From: Bacteroidia bacterium
GTDB taxonomy: Bacteria > Bacteroidota > Bacteroidia > B-17B0 > Aurantibacillaceae
Direction of reading: 5' to 3'
Length of the DNA: 64,000 nucleotides
Assembly (NCBI GenBank): GCA_020846335.1
Contig: JADLED010000038.1
Location: 27,500-91,499 of the forward strand
Shown: piece after piece, positions 20,731 through 31,559 of the stretch
How the letters are laid out: the number at the start of each line of letters is the position of its first letter
How positions within the stretch are numbered: the stretch's first letter is position 1
Translations under genes and position numbers: made by a program
The notes under the pieces: generated by a model
What the model was told of the DNA's origin: nothing
The model's database searches: none
What the model saw: the letters and a program-made list of their open reading frames with translations, nothing else

Positions 20731-20769
20731 TTATAGTAATTTTGACTCCTGTTTTAAAATAGACCCCAA

Positions 20770-22722
20770 ATGGGACATTCACACAACGGCCACTCGAAAA
20801 TAACCTTTGCTGGCTTAATCGTAACTCTCGGAATTATTTACGGCGATATCGGAACCTCTCCGCTCTATGTAATGAGCGAAATTATTGGAAAGGGCGCCAT
20901 TCAGGCCGACATTGTTAAAGGTGGACTGTCCTGCATCTTCTGGACCCTCACGCTTCAAACAACCGTAAAGTATGTTATTCTGACTCTAAGGGCCGACAAC
21001 AAAGGTGAGGGTGGGATTTTTTCTCTATACACCCTTGTAAAAAGAACCCGCTTTAAATGGTTGTTGGTTACTGCCATTATTGGTGGTAGTGCACTTCTTG
21101 CCGACGGAATTATTACTCCTCCCATTTCGGTTGCTGCGGCTGTAGAAGGTTTGCGTTTCTTTAATGCAGAAATTAATACGGTGCCAATTGTTATAGGCAT
21201 CTTGTTCGCCTTGTTTTTTATTCAGCAATTTGGTACCAGCTTTATTGGTAAATTTTTTGGTCCACTCATGATGCTCTGGTTTTTAATGCTCGGGATTTTG
21301 GGCGTTATTCAGCTTTCGGGCAATTGGGCAATTTTTTCGTCACTCAGCCCCTATTACGCCTATCACCTCTTAAGCACTCACCCATCAGGCATCCTTATTC
21401 TTGGTGCCGTTTTTTTATGTACCACCGGAGCCGAGGCTCTTTACTCCGATTTAGGGCATTGTGGCAAACAAAACATTCGCATTTCGTGGGTGTTTGTTAA
21501 AACCACTTTGGTGTTAAACTATTTTGGTCAGGGCGCCTGGCTTATTTCGCACGAAGGACAAACGCTTGATTCCTTTAAATCAAGCAATCCGTTTTTTGCC
21601 ATGATGCCCGAAAGCTTTTTACCATACGGCATTATCATAGCTACCATAGCCGCGGTTATTGCATCGCAGGCCTTAATCAGTGGTTCGTTTAGTTTAATTA
21701 ACGAGGCCATGCGCTTAAATCTTTGGCCTAAAGTAAAGGTTAAATACCCTTCTGTTTTAAAAGGGCAATTGTATATCCCATCGCTTAACTGGTTGCTTTT
21801 AGGCGGTTGCATAGGTATTGTATTGTATTTCCGCGAATCGTCGAACATGGGCGCTGCTTATGGTTTGGCCATTGTACTGTGCATGCTCATGACCACCACC
21901 CTGCTCAATTTTTACATGCACATGAAGCGGTATAACAAATTATTTATTTACAGCATTATAACCGTTTACATAATCATTGAACTGGCCTTTTTAACTGCCA
22001 ACCTCAGCAAGTTCTTTAATGGCGGTTGGATTACTTTGCTAATTGCCATGGTGTTAATGACCGTGATGACCGTTTGGTACCTTGCCAAAAAAATCAGGCA
22101 GCGCTACGTTGACCTGGTTAAACTGGCCGATCATCCGGGTAAACTGGTGGATTTAAGCAACGACAATTCCATTCCAAAATATGCTACCCATTTGGTTTAC
22201 ATGACCGGTGCCAACAACCCTGAAGAAATTGAATCAAAGGTTATTTATTCCATTCTTCAAAAAAGACCGAAACGCGCCGATGTGTATTGGTTTGTACACG
22301 TTGATGTAATGGACGAACCTTACCGTATGGAATATAAGGTGACTCACATTGCCGCCGATGACATTATTCGCGTTGACTTTAGGTTGGGCTTTAGGGTAGC
22401 ACCTAAAATTAATCTGATGTTTAGAAAAGTGGTGGAAGATTTGGTGAAAAACAAAGAGGTGGACATTACCAGCCGCTACGAATCGTTGAATAAAAACAAC
22501 ATTATTGGCGACTTTAAATTTGTGGTACTCGAAAAGTTTTTGTCTTACGACAACGAATTACCTTTCTTTGAAAAACTGATTTTGAATACCTACTTTGTGT
22601 TAAAACATTTTAGTTTAAGCGAAGCGCGTGCTTTTGGTTTGGATAGTAGTTCGGTAAAAATTGAAAAATACCCTATGATAATCAGCCCGCCAAAAGACCT
22701 GAATTTGAGGCGAATTTCTTAG
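20770..22722 (+). CDS. kup: KUP/HAK/KT family potassium transporter
   Basis: LGIIYGDIGTSPLYVMSEI; TTGAEALYSDLGHCGKQNIRISW; about 12 TM segments. Confidence 0.93.
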   Translation: MGHSHNGHSKITFAGLIVTLGIIYGDIGTSPLYVMSEIIGKGAIQADIVKGGLSCIFWTLTLQTTVKYVILTLRADNKGEGGIFSLYTLVKRTRFKWLLVTAIIGGSALLADGIITPPISVAAAVEGLRFFNAEINTVPIVIGILFALFFIQQFGTSFIGKFFGPLMMLWFLMLGILGVIQLSGNWAIFSSLSPYYAYHLLSTHPSGILILGAVFLCTTGAEALYSDLGHCGKQNIRISWVFVKTTLVLNYFGQGAWLISHEGQTLDSFKSSNPFFAMMPESFLPYGIIIATIAAVIASQALISGSFSLINEAMRLNLWPKVKVKYPSVLKGQLYIPSLNWLLLGGCIGIVLYFRESSNMGAAYGLAIVLCMLMTTTLLNFYMHMKRYNKLFIYSIITVYIIIELAFLTANLSKFFNGGWITLLIAMVLMTVMTVWYLAKKIRQRYVDLVKLADHPGKLVDLSNDNSIPKYATHLVYMTGANNPEEIESKVIYSILQKRPKRADVYWFVHVDVMDEPYRMEYKVTHIAADDIIRVDFRLGFRVAPKINLMFRKVVEDLVKNKEVDITSRYESLNKNNIIGDFKFVVLEKFLSYDNELPFFEKLILNTYFVLKHFSLSEARAFGLDSSSVKIEKYPMIISPPKDLNLRRIS

Positions 22723-22743
22723 TATTTGTTGTTTAGTAATAAT

Positions 22744-22780
22744 TAAGCCGCCTCCATTTTCTGAAGGCGGCTTTCTCTTT
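22744..22780 (+). terminator. intrinsic terminator after kup
   Basis: AAGCCGCCT...AGGCGGCTTTCTCTTTCTT. Confidence 0.75.
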
Positions 22781-22983
22781 CTTATTAATTCTTTTTTAAA
22801 TCTCTTGATACTTCACTGGAATGTTCATAACATTATCATCGTTATAGTAATGCTTACTTAATCTTCCGAAGAGCCCCACAAGGTTAAATAGCAACGCGCA
22901 TTCATACCATAAACTCTATCATGACACAGGAAAAATTCCAAATGATTACTGCGACACCAATAAATTACTTTTGAAGTACTTTA

Positions 22984-23781
22984 CTAAATAAAATAACTTA
23001 AACCCAGGCCCCACCATGGTCGGGAGTACCTCATCCGAAAACTAAAATTTCTAAACACTGTTACTTCGTACTGACGTTTACCAGAAACTAATCTGTAAGA
23101 TAGTGTGGGGCGATAAGATACGCCTGCGCCGGCACTCGCATCCAACAATGATTCTCCCATTAAAGAATTCTTACTTACAGTATTTATTGGCGCAACTTCT
23201 GTTTGTGTGTTATTCAGATACACGTATGGGTTTCCTGCAGGGTAATTGGTGTAGGTTGTTGTTACTGAGTTGCCCCGTTCGGAACCGACAGTAAGAAGAT
23301 GTGCATGTAAAATTAGGAAGTTGCCTAAATAGAATTTTTCTGAGAGTTTTCTCCTAATTCCAATTTCGGCACTCATTAGGTAAATTGTTTCTCGAACGTC
23401 AACATCTCGATCGGTATATTTACCTTCATACCATCCTGAGCTTTGATTCTCAGGTGAATGAATTATATGTTTATATTGATTTTGAGTAATTGAAAATGCC
23501 GCACCATAAACAAATTTTCTTTTGGTTTTTTTGCCTGTTATGCTGTTTATGCTCAAATAGAGTCCTGGCTTAATTAACCTTGGGTTTCCCAAGGGATTTA
23601 TCTGTTCATAGTAACCGCTGCGGCCAAAACTTCCATAAAGCTCTTCATGCTGGGAATAGGCTTTATTAAGAATTAATGAGCAATTAATATAAATACGGTC
23701 TTTCTTTATCGTATCTACTTGTGCCGAAAAAAAATTACACAAAAGAATGAGAGCACTAATTATCCAATTTTTTAGTTTCAT
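22984..23781 (-). CDS. hypothetical exported (outer-membrane-like) protein, paralogue A
   Basis: Signal peptide, alternating beta pattern, terminal FRNFSFRMRYSRPWWGLGLSYFI; similar to the 23893..24732 product. Confidence 0.7.
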   Translation of the reverse strand: MKLKNWIISALILLCNFFSAQVDTIKKDRIYINCSLILNKAYSQHEELYGSFGRSGYYEQINPLGNPRLIKPGLYLSINSITGKKTKRKFVYGAAFSITQNQYKHIIHSPENQSSGWYEGKYTDRDVDVRETIYLMSAEIGIRRKLSEKFYLGNFLILHAHLLTVGSERGNSVTTTYTNYPAGNPYVYLNNTQTEVAPINTVSKNSLMGESLLDASAGAGVSYRPTLSYRLVSGKRQYEVTVFRNFSFRMRYSRPWWGLGLSYFI

Positions 23782-23892
23782 AAATTATAAGAGCTAAATG
23801 CACCTGTTTTCCAATATTTGCTTTCGTTTTTGGCAACGATTCTAATTATTCATACTTACTTGATTCTCGTCTCAGTTGGCCAAACTATAAAT

Positions 23893-24732
23893 TTATTTAT
23901 CATCCGGTTTTCCCAAATGGTAGTTAATTCCTATCCCCCACAAAGGCACACTTGTGCGACGGGAAAGTGCAAAGTTTCTGAACACCATTGCTTCAAATGT
24001 TGATTTCCTGTACTTTACCTTAACAAACAAAACAAGCCTGTAACAAGCCAAATTATTTTGCGAACGGGTTCCATCAATGTTAGTTATTTTTTGATTGATT
24101 GGAGTTGTTTCTGAATATGAGAAATTTGAATAATTATTGTACCAATACTCACTCAAATTTCCTGTTACTTTTTCGGTTCTTTTAATTGTAGATTGAATGA
24201 TGAATAAGTGAGATATCGAAAAAGGATAAAACAATTGTCGTTTCAATCCAAGTTCAAAATTAAGCGCAAGCAGCCTTCCATAAACATCTACATTGCTATT
24301 GCTCGTCCTATAAGCACTTGGGAACCGGCTTGAGAAATAAGGCTCTGAATCAGTTGAAATGTATTTATATTGATATTCCGTGTGCGCAACACTTAAGCCT
24401 ACCACCAGTTTCCTTTGTCCTTTTCCAAGCAAAGTGTTAAGCCCACACCAAAAGCCAGGTAAAATAACATCCGACCCGAGTAGCGAAGTTTCCTCTCTTG
24501 AAAAATGTCCCTGATTATCAGATGGCATTTCAAAATGAGAGTAGGCCCTGTTTAATATTAAGCCCCCGTTTGCAGAAAAATGGAAAAATTTGCGAGGCAC
24601 CACATTCCCAAAACCTCCACTGGACCGGGTGCTGTTTTGAGCCAAACTAAACTCAAAAATAAGAAGAATGCCAAAAATTATTTTAGAATAGGTTTTCAAA
24701 TTACTATACTCAAATATAGTAATTTTCCTCAA
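23893..24732 (-). CDS. hypothetical exported (outer-membrane-like) protein, paralogue B
   Basis: Shares LILNRAYSHFE..., LGLKRQL.YPF..., FRNFALSRRTSVPLWGIGINYHL with the neighbour. Confidence 0.7.
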   Translation of the reverse strand: MRKITIFEYSNLKTYSKIIFGILLIFEFSLAQNSTRSSGGFGNVVPRKFFHFSANGGLILNRAYSHFEMPSDNQGHFSREETSLLGSDVILPGFWCGLNTLLGKGQRKLVVGLSVAHTEYQYKYISTDSEPYFSSRFPSAYRTSNSNVDVYGRLLALNFELGLKRQLFYPFSISHLFIIQSTIKRTEKVTGNLSEYWYNNYSNFSYSETTPINQKITNIDGTRSQNNLACYRLVLFVKVKYRKSTFEAMVFRNFALSRRTSVPLWGIGINYHLGKPDDK

Positions 24733-24737
24733 ATAAC

Positions 24738-26264
24738 CTAATGTTTAAAGTGTCTTGTTCCGGTCATCACCATGCTCATGCCATTGACATCGCAGTAAGC
24801 AATGCTTTCTTTGTCTTTTATAGAGCCGCCTGGCTGCACTACCGCACGAATGCCTGCGTTGTGTGCAATTTCAACACAATCCGGAAAAGGGAAAAAGGCA
24901 TCGCTCGCCATTACCGCACCGTTTAAATCAAAGCCAAAACTTTGTGCCTTGGCAATGGCTTGTCGGAGTGCGTCCACTCGCGAGGTTTGACCGGTTCCGC
25001 TGGCAAGTAATTGTCCGTTTTTAGCCAACACAATGGTATTGGATTTTGTGTGCTTAACCAGTTTGTTGGCAAACAATAAATCTTTTATTTCAGAAGCATT
25101 AGGTGTTAACTTAGTGGCAGGTTTTAAATCTGCTTCGGTTTCGGTTCTTAAATCCTTATCCTGTTCAATCACGCCGTTTAAAAGTGTTCTGAAGGCGATT
25201 TTACTTAACGCCACTTTGTTTTGCACCAGTAAAATGCGGTTGGGCTTCGATTTTAAAAGTTCCAGAGCATCGTCATTATAAGCCGGAGCAATTACCACCT
25301 CACAAAACAATTTGTTTACTTCGTTGGCAGTGGCAATATCAATAGGGCGATTGGCAATTAAAATTCCGCCAAAGGCCGAAACAGGGTCACCAGCCAAAGC
25401 ATCCACGTAAGCCTGATGAATGCTGCTGCGCGAAGCCACACCACAGGCGTTGTTGTGTTTTAAAATGGCAAAAGTTGGCTCTTCAAAATCGGCAATAAGA
25501 TTAACGGCCGCATCCACATCTAACAAGTTGTTATAGGAAAGCTCCTTGCCATTTAATTTGGTAAACATGGCGTCCAGATTGCCGTAAAACGTTCCCTTTT
25601 GGTGCGGATTTTCACCGTAACGTAATACCTGACTTTGTTGTATGCTTTGTTTAAACTGAGGAATGTTTTCGCTTTGATTAAAGTAGTTGAAGATGGCGCT
25701 GTCGTAATGCGAGGAGGTGGCAAAAGCCTTTGCAGCAAAGTGTTTACGGTCTGATAAATCGGTAGCGCCGTTTTTACTTTCGAGCAGGTTTAATAATTCG
25801 GAGTAGTCGTTACGTGAAGACACAATCACCACATCGTTAAAGTTTTTTGCTGCCGCGCGTATTAAGGAAATGCCCCCAATGTCAATTTTTTCGATGGTAT
25901 CTTCTTCCGATGCTTTGGCCGCAACGGTTTCTTCAAAAGGATACAAATCCACAATTACTAAATCAATGTCGGGGATATTGTGTTGTGCCTTTTCTTTTTT
26001 ATCAGAATCGTTGTCTCTGCGGTTCAATATCCCACCAAATATAGCAGGGTGCAGGGTTTTTACACGTCCGCCAAAAATTTCGGGATAGGTGGTTACCGAA
26101 TCCACCGCCGTTACAGGTATGTTTAATTTTTCGATGAAGGAAAGGGTTCCGCCAGTGCTGTATAATTTTACATTAAGGCTGTGTAGCTTTTTTATAATTG
26201 GCTCCAGATTATCTTTGTAATACACCGATACCAGTGCGCTTTTAATCGATTTTGATTGGCTCAT
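24738..26264 (-). CDS. purH: bifunctional AICAR formyltransferase/IMP cyclohydrolase
   Basis: IKSALVSVYYKDNLEPIIKKL, STGGTLSFIEKLNIPVTAV, GGRVKTLHPAIFGGIL, RYGENPHQKGTFYG. Confidence 0.95.
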   Translation of the reverse strand: MSQSKSIKSALVSVYYKDNLEPIIKKLHSLNVKLYSTGGTLSFIEKLNIPVTAVDSVTTYPEIFGGRVKTLHPAIFGGILNRRDNDSDKKEKAQHNIPDIDLVIVDLYPFEETVAAKASEEDTIEKIDIGGISLIRAAAKNFNDVVIVSSRNDYSELLNLLESKNGATDLSDRKHFAAKAFATSSHYDSAIFNYFNQSENIPQFKQSIQQSQVLRYGENPHQKGTFYGNLDAMFTKLNGKELSYNNLLDVDAAVNLIADFEEPTFAILKHNNACGVASRSSIHQAYVDALAGDPVSAFGGILIANRPIDIATANEVNKLFCEVVIAPAYNDDALELLKSKPNRILLVQNKVALSKIAFRTLLNGVIEQDKDLRTETEADLKPATKLTPNASEIKDLLFANKLVKHTKSNTIVLAKNGQLLASGTGQTSRVDALRQAIAKAQSFGFDLNGAVMASDAFFPFPDCVEIAHNAGIRAVVQPGGSIKDKESIAYCDVNGMSMVMTGTRHFKH

Positions 26265-26339
26265 TTTAGTAATAAAGCGCAAAGATACTTTAAGAATTTG
26301 AAAAGAAGGGAGATGTTTAAAAAGTTTGAAAAAGAAGGA

Positions 26340-26729
26340 TTATTTCTCCTCTGTCATACGTGCCTCCAGCCATTTTACCGCCACAGCCCTGTCTTCAAAA
26401 AAGCGGGTGGTTACTTTTGGCCGGTTTACTTTTATAAAAAGATTGCCTAAAATGTTAATGGCCAAGCGCTTGCTAACCACGGCCAGGGCCTTTACTTTAT
26501 CCCCATATTTTTCTGAAGCCACTGCCCGCCTTGCCTCCAAAGAGGCCTCGCTGTTTTCTTCGCTTTCAAGTAAAACAAAATAGCAACTAAGCGGCATTAA
26601 TTTTTGAGTTTGTTCATAAGACTCCCAAACATCTTCCGGCTGCGCCACGCAGTCTTTTTTTACGGTAATTTCTTTTAAGCCGTTTTCGTGCAGGCAAATG
26701 CGTAGTGCGTTAGTTTCAAATTCTTTCAT
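26340..26729 (-). CDS. hypothetical cytosolic protein
   Basis: ~129 aa ORF from MKEFETNALRICLHENGL. Confidence 0.6.
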   Translation of the reverse strand: MKEFETNALRICLHENGLKEITVKKDCVAQPEDVWESYEQTQKLMPLSCYFVLLESEENSEASLEARRAVASEKYGDKVKALAVVSKRLAINILGNLFIKVNRPKVTTRFFEDRAVAVKWLEARMTEEK

Positions 26730-26780
26730 ATTACCGATATATAGCAAATCCAGCCTAAAATTAATACTTTTAATATGTTT

Positions 26781-27548
26781 ATGGCCAGGAAAACCTGTAT
26801 TGTTGTTTTATTATTTCTATTCGTATGCAGCTGTTCTGTTACAAAAAGGAAATATATGCATGGTTGGCATATTGAAAAATTATTTAATAAAACCCCTACA
26901 ATTGCCAAAAATCAAAAGCCTTCTGTTAATGAAAGAAAAAATCTAACCGAAAAAACGGCCAGTGTCACATTATTAAAAACAGCAAACCATCATCAAAGCG
27001 ACACAATTGAGAAAACAGAATCAACATTTTCAGGTATAAAAAAAGACTTTGCTTTTGAACGTGGTATAAATTTGACAGAAAAAAAAGACTTTGAAAAAAA
27101 ACCAGGCATTATAAATCAAGTCATCAAAAAAGTTTCTTTAAAAAATCAGGACAAAGTTTCAAATAATGGACTTCACCTCCTGATTGTTTATTCTCTTTTA
27201 ATTTTAGGATTAGCCTTATTAGCACTTGTAATAACATCGTTAATTAATGCATGGGGAATAGCCGTATTATTATTTTTAGCCGGAGTCTTCTGTCTGGCTC
27301 TTTCTATAGCAGCGAGTATTAGCTTTTTAAACGATATCCGTGAAGAAAAATCCTCTGACATTAAATGGCCCTATAAAATCATCATAGCTTTTGGCGCAAT
27401 GATTCTGTCGCTGCTCATCACAGGTATTCTCATTCTCATGCTTTATTTAATCATTTTTGATCCGCCAATTTTAACCATCGTCCTTTCAGCCTCAATTTGC
27501 TTTATTGTGTGTATGATTATTTTGCTGAGCCCTTTACTTTCGGACTAA
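26781..27548 (+). CDS. hypothetical lipoprotein/membrane protein
   Basis: Lipobox-like FLFVCSCSVTKRKYMHGWHIEK; several C-terminal TM segments. Confidence 0.65.
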   Translation: MARKTCIVVLLFLFVCSCSVTKRKYMHGWHIEKLFNKTPTIAKNQKPSVNERKNLTEKTASVTLLKTANHHQSDTIEKTESTFSGIKKDFAFERGINLTEKKDFEKKPGIINQVIKKVSLKNQDKVSNNGLHLLIVYSLLILGLALLALVITSLINAWGIAVLLFLAGVFCLALSIAASISFLNDIREEKSSDIKWPYKIIIAFGAMILSLLITGILILMLYLIIFDPPILTIVLSASICFIVCMIILLSPLLSD

Positions 27549-27551
27549 TTC

Positions 27552-30500
27552 TTAATACGCCAACACCGGTCCCAACCAACGCTCTGCCACTTCAATTGTC
27601 ATTCCCTTCCGTTTGGCATAATCCTCCACCTGCTCTTTGGTAATTTTTCCCACGCCAAAATAATGCGATTGCGGATGACCAATATACAAGCCACTCACAG
27701 CCGCAGTTGGTATCATGGCTAAACTATCGGTAAGTTTAATCCCCGTATTTTTTTCCACATCAAGCAATTTCCATATGGTAAGCTTTTCAGTATGGTCAGG
27801 TTGCGCCGGATAGCCCGGTGCCGGGCGAATGCCTGCATACTCTTCCTTTATTAAGTCCTCGTTGCTGAGGGCTTCATTTTCGGCATAAGCCCAATATTCC
27901 TTACGCACCTTTTTGTGCAACAACTCCGCAAAAGCCTCGGCCAAGCGATCGGCCAAAGCCTTGAGCATAATGGCGCTGTAATCATCGTGGTCTTTTTCAA
28001 AACGCGCAACATGCTCGTCAATGCCAATGCCGGTGGTTAAGGCAAATGCGCCAATGTAATCAGTGCCCGGAGTGTCTTTCGGTTTTACAAAATCAGACAA
28101 GGCAATATTGTACTGTCCGGCAGGTTTTTTTGTTTGCTGGCGAATGGTATGAAAATGGTAATTCTCTGTGGTAGCATTTTCAACACGCACTTCAATGTCA
28201 TCGTGATTAACCGTGTTTGCGGGATAAATGCCAATTACTGCATTGGCCTTGAGCCACTTTTCCGAAATAATCCGGCTCAACATGTTTTGGGCATCGTTGA
28301 ACAATTTTTTTGCTTCTGTGCCGCGCTCAGCATCCTCCAGAATTTTTGGATAAGAGCCCTTGAGCTCCCAACTGTGGAAGAACGGCGTCCAGTCGATGTA
28401 TTCCGCAATTTCTTTTAAATCGTAATTGTTCAACACCTTGTTGCCTGTAAAAGTCGGCGCAACGCTTTGGTGTTCCTGCCAGTTTACAGGGAATTTGTTG
28501 GCACGCGCTTCGTGTAAGGCAATAAATTTATTTTGCGATTGAGCGTTTTTGTTTTGTTCGCGGATTCGGGCGTAATCCTTGTTAAGCTCTTCCATAAACG
28601 CGCCACGCAATTCGTTTGATATTACACTACTGGCCACTGGCACAGATTTACTGGCATCGTTGACATGAATTACGGGCCCTGAATAATTTTGAGCAATCTT
28701 CACTGCTGTGTGAACGCGCGACGTAGTGGCACCGCCTATCATCAAAGGAATTGTAAAATTAAGGCGTTCCATTTCTTTTGCCACATGCACCATTTCATCC
28801 AATGAGGGTGTTATGAGACCACTCAATCCAATAATATCCACCTGATGTTTTTTGGCTTCTTCCAGAATTTTATCGCAGGAAACCATCACCCCCAAATCAA
28901 TTATTTCGTAATTGTTACAGGCCAACACCACACCCACAATATTCTTACCAATGTCGTGTACATCGCCCTTTACGGTTGCCATTAATATTTTTCCGGCATT
29001 GGTTCTTCCGTCGCCAACAATACCTGCCTTTTTATTTGCTTCCTTCTCGGCAATTAAATAGGGCTCCAGATAGGCCACGGCTTTTTTCATAACCCGAGCG
29101 CTTTTTACTACCTGTGGTAAAAACATTTTCCCGCTTCCAAACAAATCGCCCACCACATTCATGCCTGCCATTAACGGCCCTTCAATAACGTGCAGTGGAC
29201 GACCTAATTTTTGCCTGGCCTCTTCGGTGTCGGCATCAATGTATTCCACTATGCCTTTAACCAATGCATGGCTCAAGCGCTCTTCAACAGTGCCCCTACG
29301 CCATTCCTCATCTTTCTCTGTTTTTTCTTTTGTAATTCCTTTTAACGATTCGGCGTGTTCCACCAATCTTTCTGTGGCATCATCGCGGCGATTTAGTAAC
29401 ACATCTTCCACCAACTCCAACAAGGTTTTATCAATGTCGTCGTAAATAACCAGTTGCGATGGGTTTACTATCCCCATGTCCATGCCATTTTTTACTGCAT
29501 GAAACAAAAATGCGGAGTGTATGGCTTCACGCACATGGTCGTTGCCGCGAAACGAAAAAGACACATTGCTTACGCCTCCGCTTACTTTGGCATGTGGTAA
29601 ATTTTCCTTAATCCATTTGGTGGCATTAAAAAAGTCGAGGGCGTTGAGGCGATGTTCTTCCATGCCGGTAGCTACCGGAAAAATATTCGGGTCAAAAATG
29701 ATGTCTTCGGCAGGAAAGTGAACCTTATTTACCAAAATGTGATACGCTCGGCTGCAAATGTCTATGCGCCTTTGGAGGGTGTCTGCCTGACCCACCTCAT
29801 CAAAAGCCATCACAATAACAGCAGCGCCGTATTGTCGGATTTTATGTGCCTGCTCAATAAATTTTTCCTCGCCTTCTTTCAACGAAATGGAATTAACAAT
29901 GGCTTTTCCCTGCACGCATTTTAATCCGGCTTCAATCACAGTCCATTTCGAAGAGTCAATCATAATTGGCACACGTGATATATCGGGCTCCGAAGCAATC
30001 AGGTTTAAAAAAGTGGTCATTGCGGCTTCGCTATCGAGCATGCCTTCATCCATGTTCACATCAATTACCTGCGCGCCGCCTTCCACCTGCTCGCGGGCAA
30101 TTGACAAGGCTTCTTCGTAATTGCCTTCTTTAATCAAGCGTAGAAACTTTTTGGAACCGGTAACGTTTGTGCGCTCGCCCACATTTAAAAAATTGCTTTC
30201 GGGGCGAAGGGTCAATGGCTCCAATCCGCTCAGGCGCATTAAATGGTCGACCACCGGTTTTTTGCGGGGCTCCGCTTTTTTGGCCAATTCGGCAATGCGC
30301 TGAATGTGCGATGGTGTGGTGCCGCAGCAACCACCAACAATGTTTAAAAATCCGGCTTTTAAAAATTCTTCAATCTGGTGGCCCATTTCGTGGGCATCCT
30401 GATCGTACTCCCCAAACTGATTGGGCAGTCCGGCATTGGGATAGGCGCTCACATAAAAAGGCGCTTTGGAAGAAAGTTCTTCCAGATACGGTCGCATGTC

Positions 30501-31253
30501 TTTGGCACCCAATGCACAATTTAAGCCAACGCTCAATAATTCAACATGCGAAACCGAGTTTAAAAAAGCCTCGGTGGTTTGGCCCGAAAGTGTGCGGCCA
30601 CTTGCATCGGTAATGGTGCCTGATACCATCACCGGCATTTTTCGGTTAATGGTTTGGCAATAATTTTGAATCGCAAACAGTGCTGCTTTTGCATTTAAAG
30701 TATCAAAAATTGTTTCTATTAATAGCAAATCGGAGCCACCTTCTACCAGGCCCTTTACCTGCTCTTCATAAGCAGTTACCAGTTCATCAAAGGTAATGGC
30801 TCTGTAGCCGGGGTCGTTAACGTTGGGCGACAGCGATAATGTGCGGTTAGTGGGCCCAATGGAACCCGCCACAAATTTGGGTATGCCTGCCAATTGAGGA
30901 AACTCACGTTTAAACTCTTCAATGGCTTCTTTGGCAATTTTTGCCGACTCGTAATTAAGCTCATACACAAACTCCTGCATGTCGTAATCGGCCATGGCAA
31001 TAGTGGTTCCGCTAAACGTGTTGGTTTCAATAATATCAGCCCCAGCCTTCAGGTATTCCTTATGAATGGCTTTAATTATTTGTGGTTGGGTAATAGAGAG
31101 CAGGTCGTTATTACCTTTCACATCCTTGTGCCAATTGGCAAAGCGTTTGGCACGGTAATCTTTTTCTTCCAGCTTGTATTGCTGAATCATGGTGCCCATA
31201 GCGCCGTCAATAACAAGCACGCGCTTTTCTAATTCCTGTTGTAGTGTACTCAT
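27552..31253 (-). CDS. metH: cobalamin-dependent methionine synthase
   Basis: [53 protein letters not shown]-terminal AdoMet activation domain; start taken as [11 protein letters not shown]. Confidence 0.95.
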   Translation of the reverse strand: MSTLQQELEKRVLVIDGAMGTMIQQYKLEEKDYRAKRFANWHKDVKGNNDLLSITQPQIIKAIHKEYLKAGADIIETNTFSGTTIAMADYDMQEFVYELNYESAKIAKEAIEEFKREFPQLAGIPKFVAGSIGPTNRTLSLSPNVNDPGYRAITFDELVTAYEEQVKGLVEGGSDLLLIETIFDTLNAKAALFAIQNYCQTINRKMPVMVSGTITDASGRTLSGQTTEAFLNSVSHVELLSVGLNCALGAKDMRPYLEELSSKAPFYVSAYPNAGLPNQFGEYDQDAHEMGHQIEEFLKAGFLNIVGGCCGTTPSHIQRIAELAKKAEPRKKPVVDHLMRLSGLEPLTLRPESNFLNVGERTNVTGSKKFLRLIKEGNYEEALSIAREQVEGGAQVIDVNMDEGMLDSEAAMTTFLNLIASEPDISRVPIMIDSSKWTVIEAGLKCVQGKAIVNSISLKEGEEKFIEQAHKIRQYGAAVIVMAFDEVGQADTLQRRIDICSRAYHILVNKVHFPAEDIIFDPNIFPVATGMEEHRLNALDFFNATKWIKENLPHAKVSGGVSNVSFSFRGNDHVREAIHSAFLFHAVKNGMDMGIVNPSQLVIYDDIDKTLLELVEDVLLNRRDDATERLVEHAESLKGITKEKTEKDEEWRRGTVEERLSHALVKGIVEYIDADTEEARQKLGRPLHVIEGPLMAGMNVVGDLFGSGKMFLPQVVKSARVMKKAVAYLEPYLIAEKEANKKAGIVGDGRTNAGKILMATVKGDVHDIGKNIVGVVLACNNYEIIDLGVMVSCDKILEEAKKHQVDIIGLSGLITPSLDEMVHVAKEMERLNFTIPLMIGGATTSRVHTAVKIAQNYSGPVIHVNDASKSVPVASSVISNELRGAFMEELNKDYARIREQNKNAQSQNKFIALHEARANKFPVNWQEHQSVAPTFTGNKVLNNYDLKEIAEYIDWTPFFHSWELKGSYPKILEDAERGTEAKKLFNDAQNMLSRIISEKWLKANAVIGIYPANTVNHDDIEVRVENATTENYHFHTIRQQTKKPAGQYNIALSDFVKPKDTPGTDYIGAFALTTGIGIDEHVARFEKDHDDYSAIMLKALADRLAEAFAELLHKKVRKEYWAYAENEALSNEDLIKEEYAGIRPAPGYPAQPDHTEKLTIWKLLDVEKNTGIKLTDSLAMIPTAAVSGLYIGHPQSHYFGVGKITKEQVEDYAKRKGMTIEVAERWLGPVLAY

Positions 31254-31291
31254 AAAAATAAAAATCCCCTCCGTTTGCATCGGAAGGGATT
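31254..31291 (-). terminator. terminator-like hairpin directly upstream of the metH start
   Basis: Minus strand AATCCCTTCCG-ATGCAAA-CGGAGGGGATT then TTTATTTTT and ATG; the single non-Watson-Crick pair is G-U on the minus strand but C-A on the plus strand. Confidence 0.75.
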
Positions 31292-31411
31292 AGTTTATAT
31301 TGTTTAAAATGTTTTATACTAATGGTCTCCGACTTATTTTTTCCCGACGAATTTGTCAGGAACGAATTCCCACCTTCTTGATAAATGATAAATGTTGAAT
31401 GATAAATTTTA

Positions 31412-31510
31412 AATAAACTCATTTAAAATTTAACGTCCCCAATCTAACATTTCCCTAAGGGTTGGTAAAGCTTCACAGGGCGTATCCCTCTGCTTTTCTG
31501 AATAAGTGAT
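31412..31510 (-). ncRNA. SAM-I (S-box) riboswitch aptamer, metH leader
   Basis: Minus strand CACTTATTCAGAAAAGCAGAGGGATACGCCCTGTGAAGCTTTACCAACCCTTAGGGAAATGTTAGATTGGGGACG...AATGAG; P1 CUUAUU/AAUGAG, P2a AAAGC/GCUUU, GGG-AUACG-CCC, UGUGAAGC, CAACCC-UUA-GGG match the S-box layout. Confidence 0.75.
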
Positions 31511-31526
31511 TTAAAAGAACTGGCAT

Positions 31527-31534
31527 CAAAGATA
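31527..31534 (-). promoter_or_regulatory. -7 element (TATCTTTG) for the metH leader
   Basis: Bacteroidota TAnnTTTG match on minus strand, ~17 nt upstream of the aptamer P1. Confidence 0.5.
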
Positions 31535-31559
31535 TTACATTTTGTTTAAATTTACATGG

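Noticed and set aside
22797-22980. Possible gene remnant between kup terminator and 22984 (minus strand reads VIYWCRSNHLEFFLCHDRVYGMNARCYLTLWGSSED*)
   Set aside because: Short open stretch with no family I can recognise; not enough to call a pseudogene
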